The position numbers and the translations under genes were made by a program. From Rikenella microfusus (GTDB taxonomy: Bacteria; Bacteroidota; Bacteroidia; Bacteroidales; Tenuifilaceae): a DNA stretch of 64,000 bases. How positions within the stretch are numbered: position 1 is the stretch's first letter; each line of letters starts with the position of its first letter. The stretch is from positions 19,867 through 83,866 of the forward strand of contig DYKO01000008.1 in assembly GCA_020722565.1 (NCBI GenBank), read 5' to 3'. The notes below the pieces were generated by a model, which worked only from the letters and a program-made list of their open reading frames with translations, searched no databases and had not been told where the DNA came from. Positions 27,314 to 35,083 of the stretch are shown here, one piece after another.

Positions 27314-28006
27314 ATGAAAAAGATAATATTTTTGCTTACCCTTGCTTGCGCAATTTTAGCAAACGATAGTTTTGCCCAAAAGTATCGAAAAAAAGAAACC
27401 ACACTCATTTCCTTTAAGATATATATCACCCCTGATTATATGGCCAAATTCAGCGAGTATTCCAACCTGTTTCGTAAACCTGTAAAACCCGGAGTAAATC
27501 GGATAACCAGCCACTTAACTTCCGATATCTGGGACATGGTAAAACAAAAACTTACAAGCGATGTGGGAATGTTAATTCTTCCCATCGATGCCTATGGCAA
27601 CAAATTCAATTACGATCAGTATGGGTTTCCTGATGTTAGTATCAATAAAGCGTTGCAAAGAGGCAATTCTAAACTTTACATAAAGGTAGATGTGGAAATA
27701 TCCCCGGAATTTGAATCGAAATATCTGACCAAAAGTTCATCCGACTCATCAACTCAACTGGTTCAACTTACATACAACGAGATTAAGCCCAAAATAACCA
27801 TAAAAATGAACATTTTCAATGATAAGGGAGTTGTTCCTGTTGCCAATTGCATTGGCGAAGCAGTTTCATCAAAAGTTATAACCCTTAACGATAAATACTT
27901 CGATGGATTCGTAAACACAAACATAGCAGTTCCACACGAAACCCTTTACAAATTGGTTGACCAAGCCATCAAAGGACTTATCATTAGTGTATACACCAAC
28001 AAGTAA
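27314..28006 (+). CDS. Exported protein of unknown function
   Basis: I do not recognise this 230-residue protein. It has a clear signal peptide (MKKIIFLLTLACAILANDSFAQ, cleavage after ~22). A mixed alpha/beta body follows, with DIWDMVKQKLTSDVGMLILPIDAYGN and later KLYIKVDVEISPEF, and its C-terminal helix is LVDQAIKGLIISVY. There are no cysteines in the mature part apart from one in VANCIGEA. The stop and the start of anmK overlap as TAATG, so translation is coupled. The protein probably acts in the periplasm. Confidence 0.75.
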   Translation: MKKIIFLLTLACAILANDSFAQKYRKKETTLISFKIYITPDYMAKFSEYSNLFRKPVKPGVNRITSHLTSDIWDMVKQKLTSDVGMLILPIDAYGNKFNYDQYGFPDVSINKALQRGNSKLYIKVDVEISPEFESKYLTKSSSDSSTQLVQLTYNEIKPKITIKMNIFNDKGVVPVANCIGEAVSSKVITLNDKYFDGFVNTNIAVPHETLYKLVDQAIKGLIISVYTNK

Positions 28007-29085
28007 TGTTCTTCGGCACTGGCAGCTCACAATACAGAATGATAGGACTAATGTCGGGGACATCGCTCGATGGGCTTGATATTTGCTACTGTATTTTTAC
28101 TAAAAACGGAAACGGCTGGGAATACTCAATTAGGCAATCCGAAACCGTGAAATACCCTGGAGTATTGCAACGAGCACTTCGTGAAGCCATGACCTGCAAT
28201 GCCGAAATCCTAACCCAACTCGATTTTGAGTACGGGATTTACATGGGACGAGAGGTGCGAAAGTTCACCGATAAACACAACTTATCCGTTGACTACATAG
28301 CCTCACACGGCCATACCGTACTACATAACCCATCAAAAGGCTTCACCCTGCAAATAGGTAAAGGAGCAGCCATTGCTGCCGAAACAGGGATACCCTGCAT
28401 AACCGATTTCCGTTCGGGCGATGTATGCCGAGGTGGTCAAGGCGCACCATTGGTGCCAATTGGCGATAGGCTACTGTTCAGCCAGTTTGATATTTGCCTT
28501 AACCTTGGCGGAATAGCAAATATCAGCTACGATAACGAAAAGAGCATCAGACAAGCATACGACATAGGGATTTGCAACATGCTCCTGAACCACCTGTCGG
28601 GCTTAAACGGTATGGATTTTGACAAAAATGGGGAGCTTGGTAAGTCGGGCGCGGTAATCCCAGAACTACTCAACGAACTTGAATCCCTACCCTACTTTTA
28701 TCAAACACCACCCAAATCGCTGGGCCGGGAGTGGTTCAAAAGGGAAATGCTACCCTTGTTTAAAAAGCATTCAAATAAACCTTTAACACACTTAATAAGA
28801 ACCGCATACGAACATATTAGCAACCGAATTGCCAGCGATTGTAACAAATTAAACAAAAACAGCATGCTGGTTACTGGAGGAGGGGCCAAAAATGAATTTC
28901 TAATGGAACTTATTGCTCAAAAAACCAAACTAAAAATCACCATCCCCGATAGCCAAACAATTGATTTTAAAGAGGCACTCATCTTTGCGTTTTTGGGAGT
29001 TTTATTCCTTGAAAGATTTCCGAACTCGTTATCATCGGTTACCGGTGCTAGATCCGATTCCGTTGGTGGTTGCCTATACCAGTAA
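28006..29085 (+). CDS. anmK: Anhydro-N-acetylmuramic acid kinase
   Basis: This cytoplasmic kinase opens the anhydro ring of anhydroMurNAc and phosphorylates it, recycling the cell wall sugar into MurNAc-6-phosphate. The hallmark IGLMSGTSLDGLDICYCIF starts at residue 12. YIASHGHTVLHNP, DFRSGDVCRGGQGAPLVP (catalytic Asp) and LNLGGIANISYD follow, and VTGGGAKNEFLMELI lies in the C-terminal ATP lobe. The 359-residue length is normal. The ATG overlaps the preceding stop; a second ATG inside the start (MIGLMSG) is possible. No murQ is seen in the window. Confidence 0.97.
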   Translation: MFFGTGSSQYRMIGLMSGTSLDGLDICYCIFTKNGNGWEYSIRQSETVKYPGVLQRALREAMTCNAEILTQLDFEYGIYMGREVRKFTDKHNLSVDYIASHGHTVLHNPSKGFTLQIGKGAAIAAETGIPCITDFRSGDVCRGGQGAPLVPIGDRLLFSQFDICLNLGGIANISYDNEKSIRQAYDIGICNMLLNHLSGLNGMDFDKNGELGKSGAVIPELLNELESLPYFYQTPPKSLGREWFKREMLPLFKKHSNKPLTHLIRTAYEHISNRIASDCNKLNKNSMLVTGGGAKNEFLMELIAQKTKLKITIPDSQTIDFKEALIFAFLGVLFLERFPNSLSSVTGARSDSVGGCLYQ

Positions 29086-29134
29086 AACAAAATCTATATT
29101 AAACCCTCGCATAAATTGGTTGTCAAAAAAATAT

Positions 29135-29142
29135 TACGTTTG
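29135..29142 (+). promoter_or_regulatory. -7 box upstream of the C69 dipeptidase gene
   Basis: TACGTTTG fits TAnnTTTG and stands 26 bases before the ATG at 29169. No exact TTTG is at the right distance upstream; the nearest is ATTG at 29115-29118, with 16-base spacing. This is a weaker match than the promoters of rplS and tRNA-Arg. Confidence 0.45.
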
Positions 29143-29168
29143 CAACTATCAATTAAAACCATACGATT

Positions 29169-30923
29169 ATGAGAAAACTCACAATCCAGATTTTATCTGT
29201 TTTTACGCTTATAGGATATACCCATAGCGGAGATGCATGCACCAACTACCTTGTAACCAGAGGAGCCTCGGTGGATGGGTCAACCATAATAACCTATGCA
29301 GCTGACTCACACTCCCTTTTTGGAGAACTCTACTTCCGCCCGGCTGCAGTTTACCCCGCTGGCACCATGATGAAAATTTATGAATGGGATACAGGAAAAT
29401 TCATGGGCGAAATACCTCAGGCACAGCAAACCTACTCAGTGGTAGGTAATATGAATGAGTTTCAGGTAGCTATAGGAGAAACCACCTATGGAGGCAGGGA
29501 AGAGCTACAGGATAGCACCGGACTAATTGATTACGGTTCACTCATGTATATTGCTCTTCAGCGCTCCAAAAGCGCCCGCGAAGCCATTAAAGTTATGGCA
29601 GACCTTGTAGAGCGTTACGGTTACTACAGCTCCGGTGAATCGTTCTCCGTTGCCGATAAAAATGAGGTTTGGATATTCGAAATGATTGGCAAGGGAGTAA
29701 ACATGCAGGTTGATAAGAAAACCAAAAAAACATTCAACGCTAACAAGGGTGCTGTTTGGGTAGCCATCCGCATACCCGATGGATATATTTCGGGGCATGC
29801 CAACCACGCCCGTATTACCACCTTCCCACAGGAAAACATGAAAACCTCCATTAGTTCAAAGAATCTTGATAAGATTTTTGACCCCAATATCGAGGTAGTT
29901 TACGCCCACGATGTAATCAGTTTTGCCCGCCAAATGGGCTACTTCAATAAGAAGGATGAGGAATTTAGCTTCTCCGATGTTTACGCTCCCCTAGATTTTG
30001 GTGCTGCCCGTTTTTGCGAAATACGCGTTTGGACATTCTTTAAGGATGTTAACAAAGAGATGTGGAGTTACTTTGACTATGCCAAGGGACACAATTTAAA
30101 GAATCGCATGCCATTATACATTAAGCCTGAGCGTAAGCTCTCCGTTCGAGATATGATGAACTTTATGCGCGATCACCTTGAGGGCACCGAACTGGATATG
30201 AGCAAAGACCCAGGTGCTGGACCTCATGGATTGCCCTACCGCTGGCGTCCTCTAACATGGGAATACGAGGGCAAAACCTACTTTAATGAGCGTGCTACCG
30301 CGACCCAACAAACCGGTTTTTCCTTTGTTGCTCAAATGCGAAACTGGCTTCCCGATGCCATTGGGGGTATCTTTTGGTTTAGCGTTGACGATGCCTCTTC
30401 AACCGTTTACATCCCCGTTTACTGCAGCGTTACCGCTGTTCCTGAGGCCTACGCTGAAGGTAAAGGCGATATGCTCACCTACAGCGATGACTGCGCTTTT
30501 TGGGTATTCAATAAGGTATCAAACTTTGCTTATTTGCGCTATGACCTTATGATCCAGGACATTAAGAAGGTTCAGAATGAACTTGAAAACCGTTTCATTT
30601 CACAAACATCAATTATAGATGAAACAGCTAAAAAAATGTACGAAACCAGTAAGGATAAAGCTGTTAGGTTCCTAACCGATTACACTGTAAACACTGGTAA
30701 CTATGTAGTTAATCGCTGGGAAAAGTTGTTCCAATTCCTTCTCATGAAGTATATGGATGGCAACGTTAAGCAGGAGGACGGCAAAGGCGGATTGAAATAC
30801 AATAATTACAACTACTGCCCTGCCCCTGTGAGTAATCCTGAATACCCCGACTGGTGGAAGAAAAATGTTATAGAGGCAACAGGCGATAAACTGAAACAAC
30901 CCGAAGGTGCCAATAGCCACTAA
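29169..30923 (+). CDS. C69 family dipeptidase (PepD-type), exported
   Basis: This Ntn-hydrolase dipeptidase is common in Bacteroidota as a secreted or periplasmic enzyme. After a hydrophobic leader comes GDACTNYLVTRGASVDGS, where Cys24 would become the N-terminal nucleophile after processing. Further conserved blocks are TYAADSHSLFGEL, NEFQVAIGETTYGG (family motif) and GESFSVADKNEVWIFEMIG. The 584-residue length matches the long Bacteroidales form. A TACGTTTG -7 box lies at 29135-29142 and a strong hairpin terminator follows at 30945-30979. It is therefore probably monocistronic. Confidence 0.93.
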   Translation: MRKLTIQILSVFTLIGYTHSGDACTNYLVTRGASVDGSTIITYAADSHSLFGELYFRPAAVYPAGTMMKIYEWDTGKFMGEIPQAQQTYSVVGNMNEFQVAIGETTYGGREELQDSTGLIDYGSLMYIALQRSKSAREAIKVMADLVERYGYYSSGESFSVADKNEVWIFEMIGKGVNMQVDKKTKKTFNANKGAVWVAIRIPDGYISGHANHARITTFPQENMKTSISSKNLDKIFDPNIEVVYAHDVISFARQMGYFNKKDEEFSFSDVYAPLDFGAARFCEIRVWTFFKDVNKEMWSYFDYAKGHNLKNRMPLYIKPERKLSVRDMMNFMRDHLEGTELDMSKDPGAGPHGLPYRWRPLTWEYEGKTYFNERATATQQTGFSFVAQMRNWLPDAIGGIFWFSVDDASSTVYIPVYCSVTAVPEAYAEGKGDMLTYSDDCAFWVFNKVSNFAYLRYDLMIQDIKKVQNELENRFISQTSIIDETAKKMYETSKDKAVRFLTDYTVNTGNYVVNRWEKLFQFLLMKYMDGNVKQEDGKGGLKYNNYNYCPAPVSNPEYPDWWKKNVIEATGDKLKQPEGANSH

Positions 30924-30944
30924 TTTTGACAAACCTAAAGAGAG

Positions 30945-30979
30945 AAATTGGGCACCAGAATTGGTGCCCAATTTTTTTT
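30945..30979 (+). terminator. Intrinsic terminator after the dipeptidase gene
   Basis: A 13-bp perfect stem (AAATTGGGCACCA / TGGTGCCCAATTT) with a GAAT loop is followed by a run of eight T. It lies about 20 bases after the stop at 30923. Confidence 0.9.
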
Positions 30980-30995
30980 AAAATTTCAGTACAAT

Positions 30996-31027
30996 TTTGT
31001 GTAATTTGCTAAAATTAAATATCTTTG
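30996..31027 (+). promoter_or_regulatory. Bacteroides-type promoter for rplS
   Basis: TTTG (30996-30999), 20 bases, then TATCTTTG (31020-31027): an ideal match. The leader to the rplS ATG at 31115 is about 80 bases and includes GTGTAATCTCTTACCAGGAC, which has no clear regulatory fold that I can see. Confidence 0.8.
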
Positions 31028-31114
31028 TGGCCAATTTAGTGTGTAATCTCTTACCAGGACACAGGGGCCGGGAATATTCCACACTCTTATACTAACCAGT
31101 TAAAAAATAAGAAA

Positions 31115-31483
31115 ATGGATCTCATTAAGATTGCCGAACAAGCATTTGTTGAGAAAAAGGAACACCCCAATTTTAAGAGTGGCGATACCATTGTGGTTCA
31201 CTACAAAATCAAGGAGGGAAATAAAGAACGTATCCAAAATTTCAGGGGTGTTGTCATCCAACGCAAGGGTACCGGAACAACTGAAACCTTTACTGTTCGT
31301 AAAATTTCAGGTGGAGTTGGCGTTGAAAGAATTTTCCCTTTACACTCCCCCTTTATTGAAAAGATTGAACTTCAGAAAGAGGGTCGAGTTCGCAGAGCAA
31401 GAATTTACTACCTGCGCAACCTTACCGGTAAGAAAGCGCGTATTAAAGACAAGATTCGTAACATTGAAGTTAAAGAAGAATAA
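31115..31483 (+). CDS. rplS: 50S ribosomal protein L19
   Basis: This is a ribosomal large-subunit protein at the 30S-50S interface. The 122 residues contain [24 protein letters not shown] and [42 protein letters not shown] and [20 protein letters not shown] follow, the full set of L19 signatures. It has its own promoter (30996-31027) and an intrinsic terminator 3 bases past the stop, so it is not part of the trmD-rplS operon known in Proteobacteria. Confidence 0.99.
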   Translation: MDLIKIAEQAFVEKKEHPNFKSGDTIVVHYKIKEGNKERIQNFRGVVIQRKGTGTTETFTVRKISGGVGVERIFPLHSPFIEKIELQKEGRVRRARIYYLRNLTGKKARIKDKIRNIEVKEE

Positions 31484-31511
31484 AAAAATCCCCGAAAGGG
31501 GGATTTTTTTT
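31483..31511 (+). terminator. Intrinsic terminator of rplS
   Basis: AAAAATCCCC-gaaag-GGGGATTTTT forms a stem of at least 10 bp ending in a T run, overlapping the rplS stop codon. Confidence 0.9.
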
Positions 31512-31520
31512 GATCAACCA

Positions 31521-31550
31521 TTTGCAGAAATATTTTTTTTACTACCTTTG
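31521..31550 (+). promoter_or_regulatory. Promoter of tRNA-Arg
   Basis: TTTG (31521-31524), 18 bases, TACCTTTG (31543-31550). The expected start of transcription is near 31557, about 10 bases before the tRNA 5' end. Confidence 0.75.
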
Positions 31551-31567
31551 CACACGCAATGATAAAC

Positions 31568-31641
31568 GGCTCCGTAGCTCAACTGAATAGAGCATCTGAC
31601 TACGGATCAGAAGGTTGGGGGTTTGAATCCCTCCGGAGTCA
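31568..31641 (+). tRNA. tRNA-Arg (anticodon ACG)
   Basis: The acceptor arm GGCTCCG pairs with CGGAGTC (one G-U pair). The anticodon stem is TCTGA/TCAGA around loop CTACGGA with anticodon ACG, and the T loop is GTTTGAATC. The discriminator is A and CCA is not encoded. The last bases of this tRNA (from CCCTCCGGAG, 31629) are repeated twice downstream. Confidence 0.95.
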
Positions 31642-31901
31642 CTTGAAAAAGCCAATCAAAACAGATTGGCTTTTTTTTATTTCTAAGGCCACTGCCCGTG
31701 TAGGATGTCCGGAGGGATCATGGAGCGGAGCGAAACTAATCCCTCCGGAGTCACTTGAAAAAGCCAATCAAAACAGATTGGCTTTTTTTTATTTCTAAGG
31801 CCACTGCCCGTGTAGGATGTCCGGAGGGATCATGGAGCGGAGCGAAACTAATCCCTCCGGAGTCACTTGAAAAAGCCAATCAAAACAGATTGGCTTTTTT
31901 T
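31629..31901 (+). repeat. Tandem 112-bp repeats of the tRNA-Arg 3' end plus terminator (rtt-like)
   Basis: The sequence from CCCTCCGGAG at 31629 recurs at 31741 and 31853, an exact 112-base period, for about 2.4 copies. Each unit holds the 3' ~13 bases of the tRNA, a terminator hairpin (AAGCCAATC/GATTGGCTT plus T run), and a spacer with GCCACTGCCCGTGTAGG. It then has an inverted copy TCCGGAGGGAT (31708-31718) that can pair with ATCCCTCCGGA of the next unit (31739-31749) across 20 bases. The third copy stops after its terminator. The layout recalls the E. coli tyrT rtt repeats. Open frames across this region are artefacts of the repetition. Confidence 0.92.
31647..31678 (+). terminator. Terminator of tRNA-Arg (first of three copies)
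   Basis: AAGCCAATC-aaaaca-GATTGGCTT followed by eight T. Near-identical copies lie one and two repeat units downstream (around 31759-31790 and 31871-31901), so three terminators stand in a row. Confidence 0.88.
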
Positions 31902-32027
31902 GCTATTCAGAATAATAATAAATTTTTCTTGTCGCAACAGTCAGACTAATAGCCTGATATCGTAATTGTTTTTTCCAAACACCTACTCAGTAATGCAATA
32001 AAATATTCTGTATGGCAACTATTAACA

Positions 32028-32447
32028 CTAATAAATCTCCCTTTTAGAGAAGAAAAAGCTCCACTCTCGTTCAGCATGTTCATAGCTGTCAGCTGCGTGA
32101 ACGGCATTATAAGTGGTATTGGTACCATACATTCGTCGAATGGTTCCCTCATCGGCCTGAGCTGGGTCGGTTTTTCCAATAAGTTTACGAAGCGCATCAA
32201 TTGCATCGGGACGCTCTAATACCATAGCCATTACTGGGGCTGAACTCATAAAGGTGGTCAGCCTATCAAAAAATTCCTTTCCCTGATGAATATCGTAGAA
32301 CTGCTCTGCCTTACTTTTGGTTAGCATGGTAATTTTAATTCCCCTAATTTTAAAGCCCGCCTTGAGAATTTCAAGGAGAATATCGCTCACCTTATCGTTT
32401 TTAAACGCATCGGGCTTAATCATGCAAAAGGTAAATCGTGTGTTCAT
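32028..32447 (-). CDS. ndk: Nucleoside diphosphate kinase
   Basis: This cytoplasmic enzyme balances NTP pools by phosphate transfer through a phosphohistidine. The 139-residue protein has FTFCMIKPDAFKNDKV at the N-terminus and PVMAMVLERPDAIDALRKLIGKTDP. GTIRRMYGTNTTYNAVHAADSYEHAEREWSFFF contains the phosphorylated His117; the usual NxxHGSDS reads NAVHAADS here, a common Bacteroidota variant. A 27-base inverted repeat (32458-32484) lies 11 bases upstream of its start. It is transcribed divergently from the DHH phosphoesterase gene. Confidence 0.97.
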   Translation of the reverse strand: MNTRFTFCMIKPDAFKNDKVSDILLEILKAGFKIRGIKITMLTKSKAEQFYDIHQGKEFFDRLTTFMSSAPVMAMVLERPDAIDALRKLIGKTDPAQADEGTIRRMYGTNTTYNAVHAADSYEHAEREWSFFFSKREIY

Positions 32448-32457
32448 AGCGTAGTTA

Positions 32458-32484
32458 ATTTATTTTCTAAAATAGAAAATAAAT
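32458..32484. repeat. Perfect 12-bp inverted repeat between ndk and the DHH gene
   Basis: ATTTATTTTCTA-aaa-TAGAAAATAAAT is perfectly symmetric. It lies 11 bases before the ndk ATG and about 17 bases upstream of the TATCTTTG box that faces the DHH gene, so it is placed as an operator for either side. The high AT content weakens the inference. Confidence 0.6.
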
Positions 32485-32500
32485 AGTAACCAGTAAAACA

Positions 32501-32508
32501 TATCTTTG
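32501..32508 (+). promoter_or_regulatory. -7 box upstream of the DHH phosphoesterase gene
   Basis: TATCTTTG (TAnnTTTG) lies 28 bases before the ATG at 32537. The -33 region shows no exact TTTG; the inverted repeat 32458-32484 covers the position where it would be expected. Confidence 0.5.
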
Positions 32509-32536
32509 TAAACTAATTGGGAAAATTTATAATCAT

Positions 32537-33559
32537 ATGCTAAAAATTGACAAAAACATTCTAAATACGTTAAACAATTTCATAGGGAGTGCCAAAAATA
32601 TAGTTATAACCACTCACCATAATCCCGATGGCGATGCAATAGGTTCTGTTCTTGGCCTCTACCATGCCTTAAAAACCAAGAATATCACTTCTGCCATGAT
32701 AACCCCGAACGGTTTCCCCAATTTTCTGGCATGGATGCCCGAGGCCAACAGTATTGTGGACTACTCAAAAAATAAAAAAAAGGCAGAAGAGCTCTTAGCC
32801 AATGCCGATCTGATTTTTTGCCTCGATTTCAATGGTTACCGAAGGGTAGAGGGCATGGCCGAGGTTTTGGAAAAATCAACAGCCAAACACATCCTAATCG
32901 ATCATCATCCTGATCCTGAAAGCACCTTTGATATTCAGGTATCATTTACTGAGGTAAGCTCAACCGCCGAACTGGTTTACGAAGTAATTGAACAGCTGTA
33001 TGGCCCCGATAATATAAATTACAACTGCGCAGTTTGCCTATATACGGGTATAATGACTGATACCGGATCGTTTAGCTACGCTTGTTCGCACCAACAAACA
33101 TTTGCCATTGCCGGGAAACTTGTTGAAAAAGGGGTAAATGTTGAGGAGGTTCAAGGGCTCGTTTATAACAACTTTACCGAAAACCGCATGCGTTTACTGG
33201 GATTTTCACTGGCAGAGAGAATGAAAGTTTTCCCTGAGTATAAGGCAGCTTACATTTGGCTTTACCGCAACGACCTTAAAAGGTTTAAACATCAACTTGG
33301 CGATACAGAAGGATTCGTAAACTACCCCTTATCGATTAAGGGCATTAATTTTTCGGCATTGTTCACTGAAAACGATAATCATATTAAGGTATCGCTCCGA
33401 TCGAGAGGGAACTTTGCCGTTAACCAATTTTCAAAACTTTACTATCAGGGAGGCGGACATAAGAACGCAGCTGGAGGTAAGGCTTTTATGAGCATGGACG
33501 AAACCATAAAGCAGTTCGAGGAGCTGCTGAAAAAACACTCAAATGAACTAAATGCTTAG
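32537..33559 (+). CDS. DHH family phosphoesterase, NrnA-like (oligoribonuclease / pAp phosphatase)
   Basis: This cytoplasmic enzyme degrades very short RNAs and 3'-phosphoadenosine 5'-phosphate in studied homologues. The 340-residue DHH-DHHA1 protein has VITTHHNPDGDAIGSVLGL (residues 23-41) and FCLDFNG. ILIDHHPDPE is the DHH motif and GIMTDTGSFSYA completes the metal site. The C-terminal GGGHKNAAGGKAF is the substrate-binding glycine loop. No typical orn gene is expected in this phylum, which supports the NrnA role. The first FKBP lipoprotein gene starts 3 bases later, so co-transcription is likely. Confidence 0.92.
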   Translation: MLKIDKNILNTLNNFIGSAKNIVITTHHNPDGDAIGSVLGLYHALKTKNITSAMITPNGFPNFLAWMPEANSIVDYSKNKKKAEELLANADLIFCLDFNGYRRVEGMAEVLEKSTAKHILIDHHPDPESTFDIQVSFTEVSSTAELVYEVIEQLYGPDNINYNCAVCLYTGIMTDTGSFSYACSHQQTFAIAGKLVEKGVNVEEVQGLVYNNFTENRMRLLGFSLAERMKVFPEYKAAYIWLYRNDLKRFKHQLGDTEGFVNYPLSIKGINFSALFTENDNHIKVSLRSRGNFAVNQFSKLYYQGGGHKNAAGGKAFMSMDETIKQFEELLKKHSNELNA

Positions 33560-33562
33560 CAA

Positions 33563-34090
33563 ATGAGAACCACAAGAAAATATCTTTTGCTGTTATTGAT
33601 TGGCCTTTGGGCCTGCAACAATAATCATCCAAATAATAAAACCAACATTCCAATTTCAAAAACCAAACAGGTACTTGTTGAGGTAAATAGAGATTTAGCA
33701 TTAAAAGATAAAGAGCAGATACTTGCATTTATTCAGCGCCATAAGTTGAAAATATCCGAAAGCACGAGTGGCCTATTTTACAAAATATATGGTGAGGTAA
33801 AGGGGAAACAACTCCAAACGGGCGATTTAGTTACCTTGGATTATAAAATATCACTACTCGATGGCACAGAGTGCTACAAAAGTGAAGTTGGAAAACCTAA
33901 AAGTTTCATTGTTGGCCATGGTGGCGTGGAGTCAGGACTTGAGGAGGGAATTTTAAAGATGCACGAAGGGCAAAAAGCGATATTTATCATGCCGCCTCAT
34001 TTAGCCCATGGATTAATTGGTGATATGAAAAAGATACCACCTCGAGCATCAATTGTATATCAACTTGAACTTATTAATGTGCAGCATTAG
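33563..34090 (+). CDS. FKBP-type peptidyl-prolyl isomerase lipoprotein (GldI-like)
   Basis: The 175-residue lipoprotein has a short signal ending LWAC (lipobox cysteine near residue 18). It carries one FKBP domain (~80-174): LQTGDLVTLDYKISLLDGTECYKS, then VGHGGVESGLEEGILKMHEGQKAIFIMPPHLAHGL, ending PRASIVYQLELINV. The active-site order of the FKBP fold is kept, though the usual Tyr/Phe pattern is only partly present. It resembles GldI, an isomerase lipoprotein needed for gliding in some Flavobacteria; gliding itself cannot be inferred here. It is the first of four such lipoprotein genes in a row. Confidence 0.87.
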   Translation: MRTTRKYLLLLLIGLWACNNNHPNNKTNIPISKTKQVLVEVNRDLALKDKEQILAFIQRHKLKISESTSGLFYKIYGEVKGKQLQTGDLVTLDYKISLLDGTECYKSEVGKPKSFIVGHGGVESGLEEGILKMHEGQKAIFIMPPHLAHGLIGDMKKIPPRASIVYQLELINVQH

Positions 34091-34198
34091 AATATTTGCT
34101 AACTTTACGCCAAATTTAAGTTTTAATATACAATAATAAAGCAAACCAACCAATTTTAAATCATGTACCTATCTAAAGGTATTGTAAATACAAATAAA

Positions 34199-35083
34199 AT
34201 GATTAAAAAGATAGCGTTTGGGTTGATAGTAACCCTAACCACTGTATCCTGCTCAAACCACTCAAAGCTATTTCCTGGCTATAATGTAACCAAAACAGGA
34301 ATCCACTATAAACTCATAACAATTGGCGACAGCATCAGCCCAGCAAAACCAGGCAACTATGTAACAGCTGTTATTTCGTATCGGACAATTGCTGATTCAA
34401 TATTTTTTAACGGTGTTCGACAATTTCAACTTACAGCACCGGATTACGACGGGGCTATTGATGAATGCTTTTTAATGCTATCAACCGGCGATAGCGCTTC
34501 TTTTTACATTCAGGCCGAACCATTTTTTACCAAAACATTGGAAACCAACCCACCAAAGTTCATCAAGCCCGATGAATTCATGCGTGTTGATATTAAAATG
34601 TTAGAAATTAAAACTACCGAAGAGTTTCAAAAAGAGATGGTAGCTTTCATGAGTTGGATTAACGACTTTGGCGAATATGAAAAGGTAATTTTAAGGCAAT
34701 ACCTTGAAGGGGAAAAAATTGATGTAGAACCCTCTGCTTCGGGATTATACATTATACCTCAGGTTAAAACTCAAGGGAAAATGGTAGAGGTTGGCGACAC
34801 CGTAACCATTCATTACGAAGGCCGCTTTTTAAATGGTAAATTCTTTGATTCCACAAAAAAAAGAAAAGAACCCTTTGTTTTTGTTTATGGTCAAAAATGG
34901 CAGGTTGTTCCAGGATTAGAGGAGGCAATTGGTAAAATGCGCGAAGGCGAAAAGGCTATGCTGATTGTTCCCTCACATCTGGCCTTTGGCCAACAAGGAA
35001 ATACAAACGGTTTGATTCCAGCATTTACATCGGTAATATTTGAACTCGAAATAGTTGAAGTAAAAAAAGGATTCCGGCAATGA
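34199..35083 (+). CDS. Two-domain FKBP-type isomerase lipoprotein
   Basis: I chose the ATG at 34199 so that the protein begins with the signal MIKKIAFGLIVTLTTVSCSN and its lipobox cysteine; a longer frame starts at 34163. A first degenerate FKBP-like domain (~25-150) has LITIGDSISPAKPGNYVTAVISY and lacks most active-site aromatic residues. The second domain (~190-292) is near-canonical: VEVGDTVTIHYEGRFLNGKFFDS, VPGLEEAIGKMREGEKAMLIVPSHLAFG and SVIFELEIVEVK. It is therefore probably the catalytically active member of the array. The stop overlaps the next start by 4 bases (ATGA). Confidence 0.87.
   Translation: MIKKIAFGLIVTLTTVSCSNHSKLFPGYNVTKTGIHYKLITIGDSISPAKPGNYVTAVISYRTIADSIFFNGVRQFQLTAPDYDGAIDECFLMLSTGDSASFYIQAEPFFTKTLETNPPKFIKPDEFMRVDIKMLEIKTTEEFQKEMVAFMSWINDFGEYEKVILRQYLEGEKIDVEPSASGLYIIPQVKTQGKMVEVGDTVTIHYEGRFLNGKFFDSTKKRKEPFVFVYGQKWQVVPGLEEAIGKMREGEKAMLIVPSHLAFGQQGNTNGLIPAFTSVIFELEIVEVKKGFRQ

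Noticed and set aside
31629..31901. CRISPR array
   Set aside because: The repeat unit is 112 bases long with identical spacers and contains the tRNA end and terminators. No Cas genes are present anywhere in the window.
31559..31949. Two overlapping open frames with repeated peptides (SLEKANQNRLAFF)
   Set aside because: They are made by the 112-bp tandem repeats of the tRNA-Arg 3' end and terminator. Terminator hairpins would stop transcription in the frame, and there is no sign of a real start.
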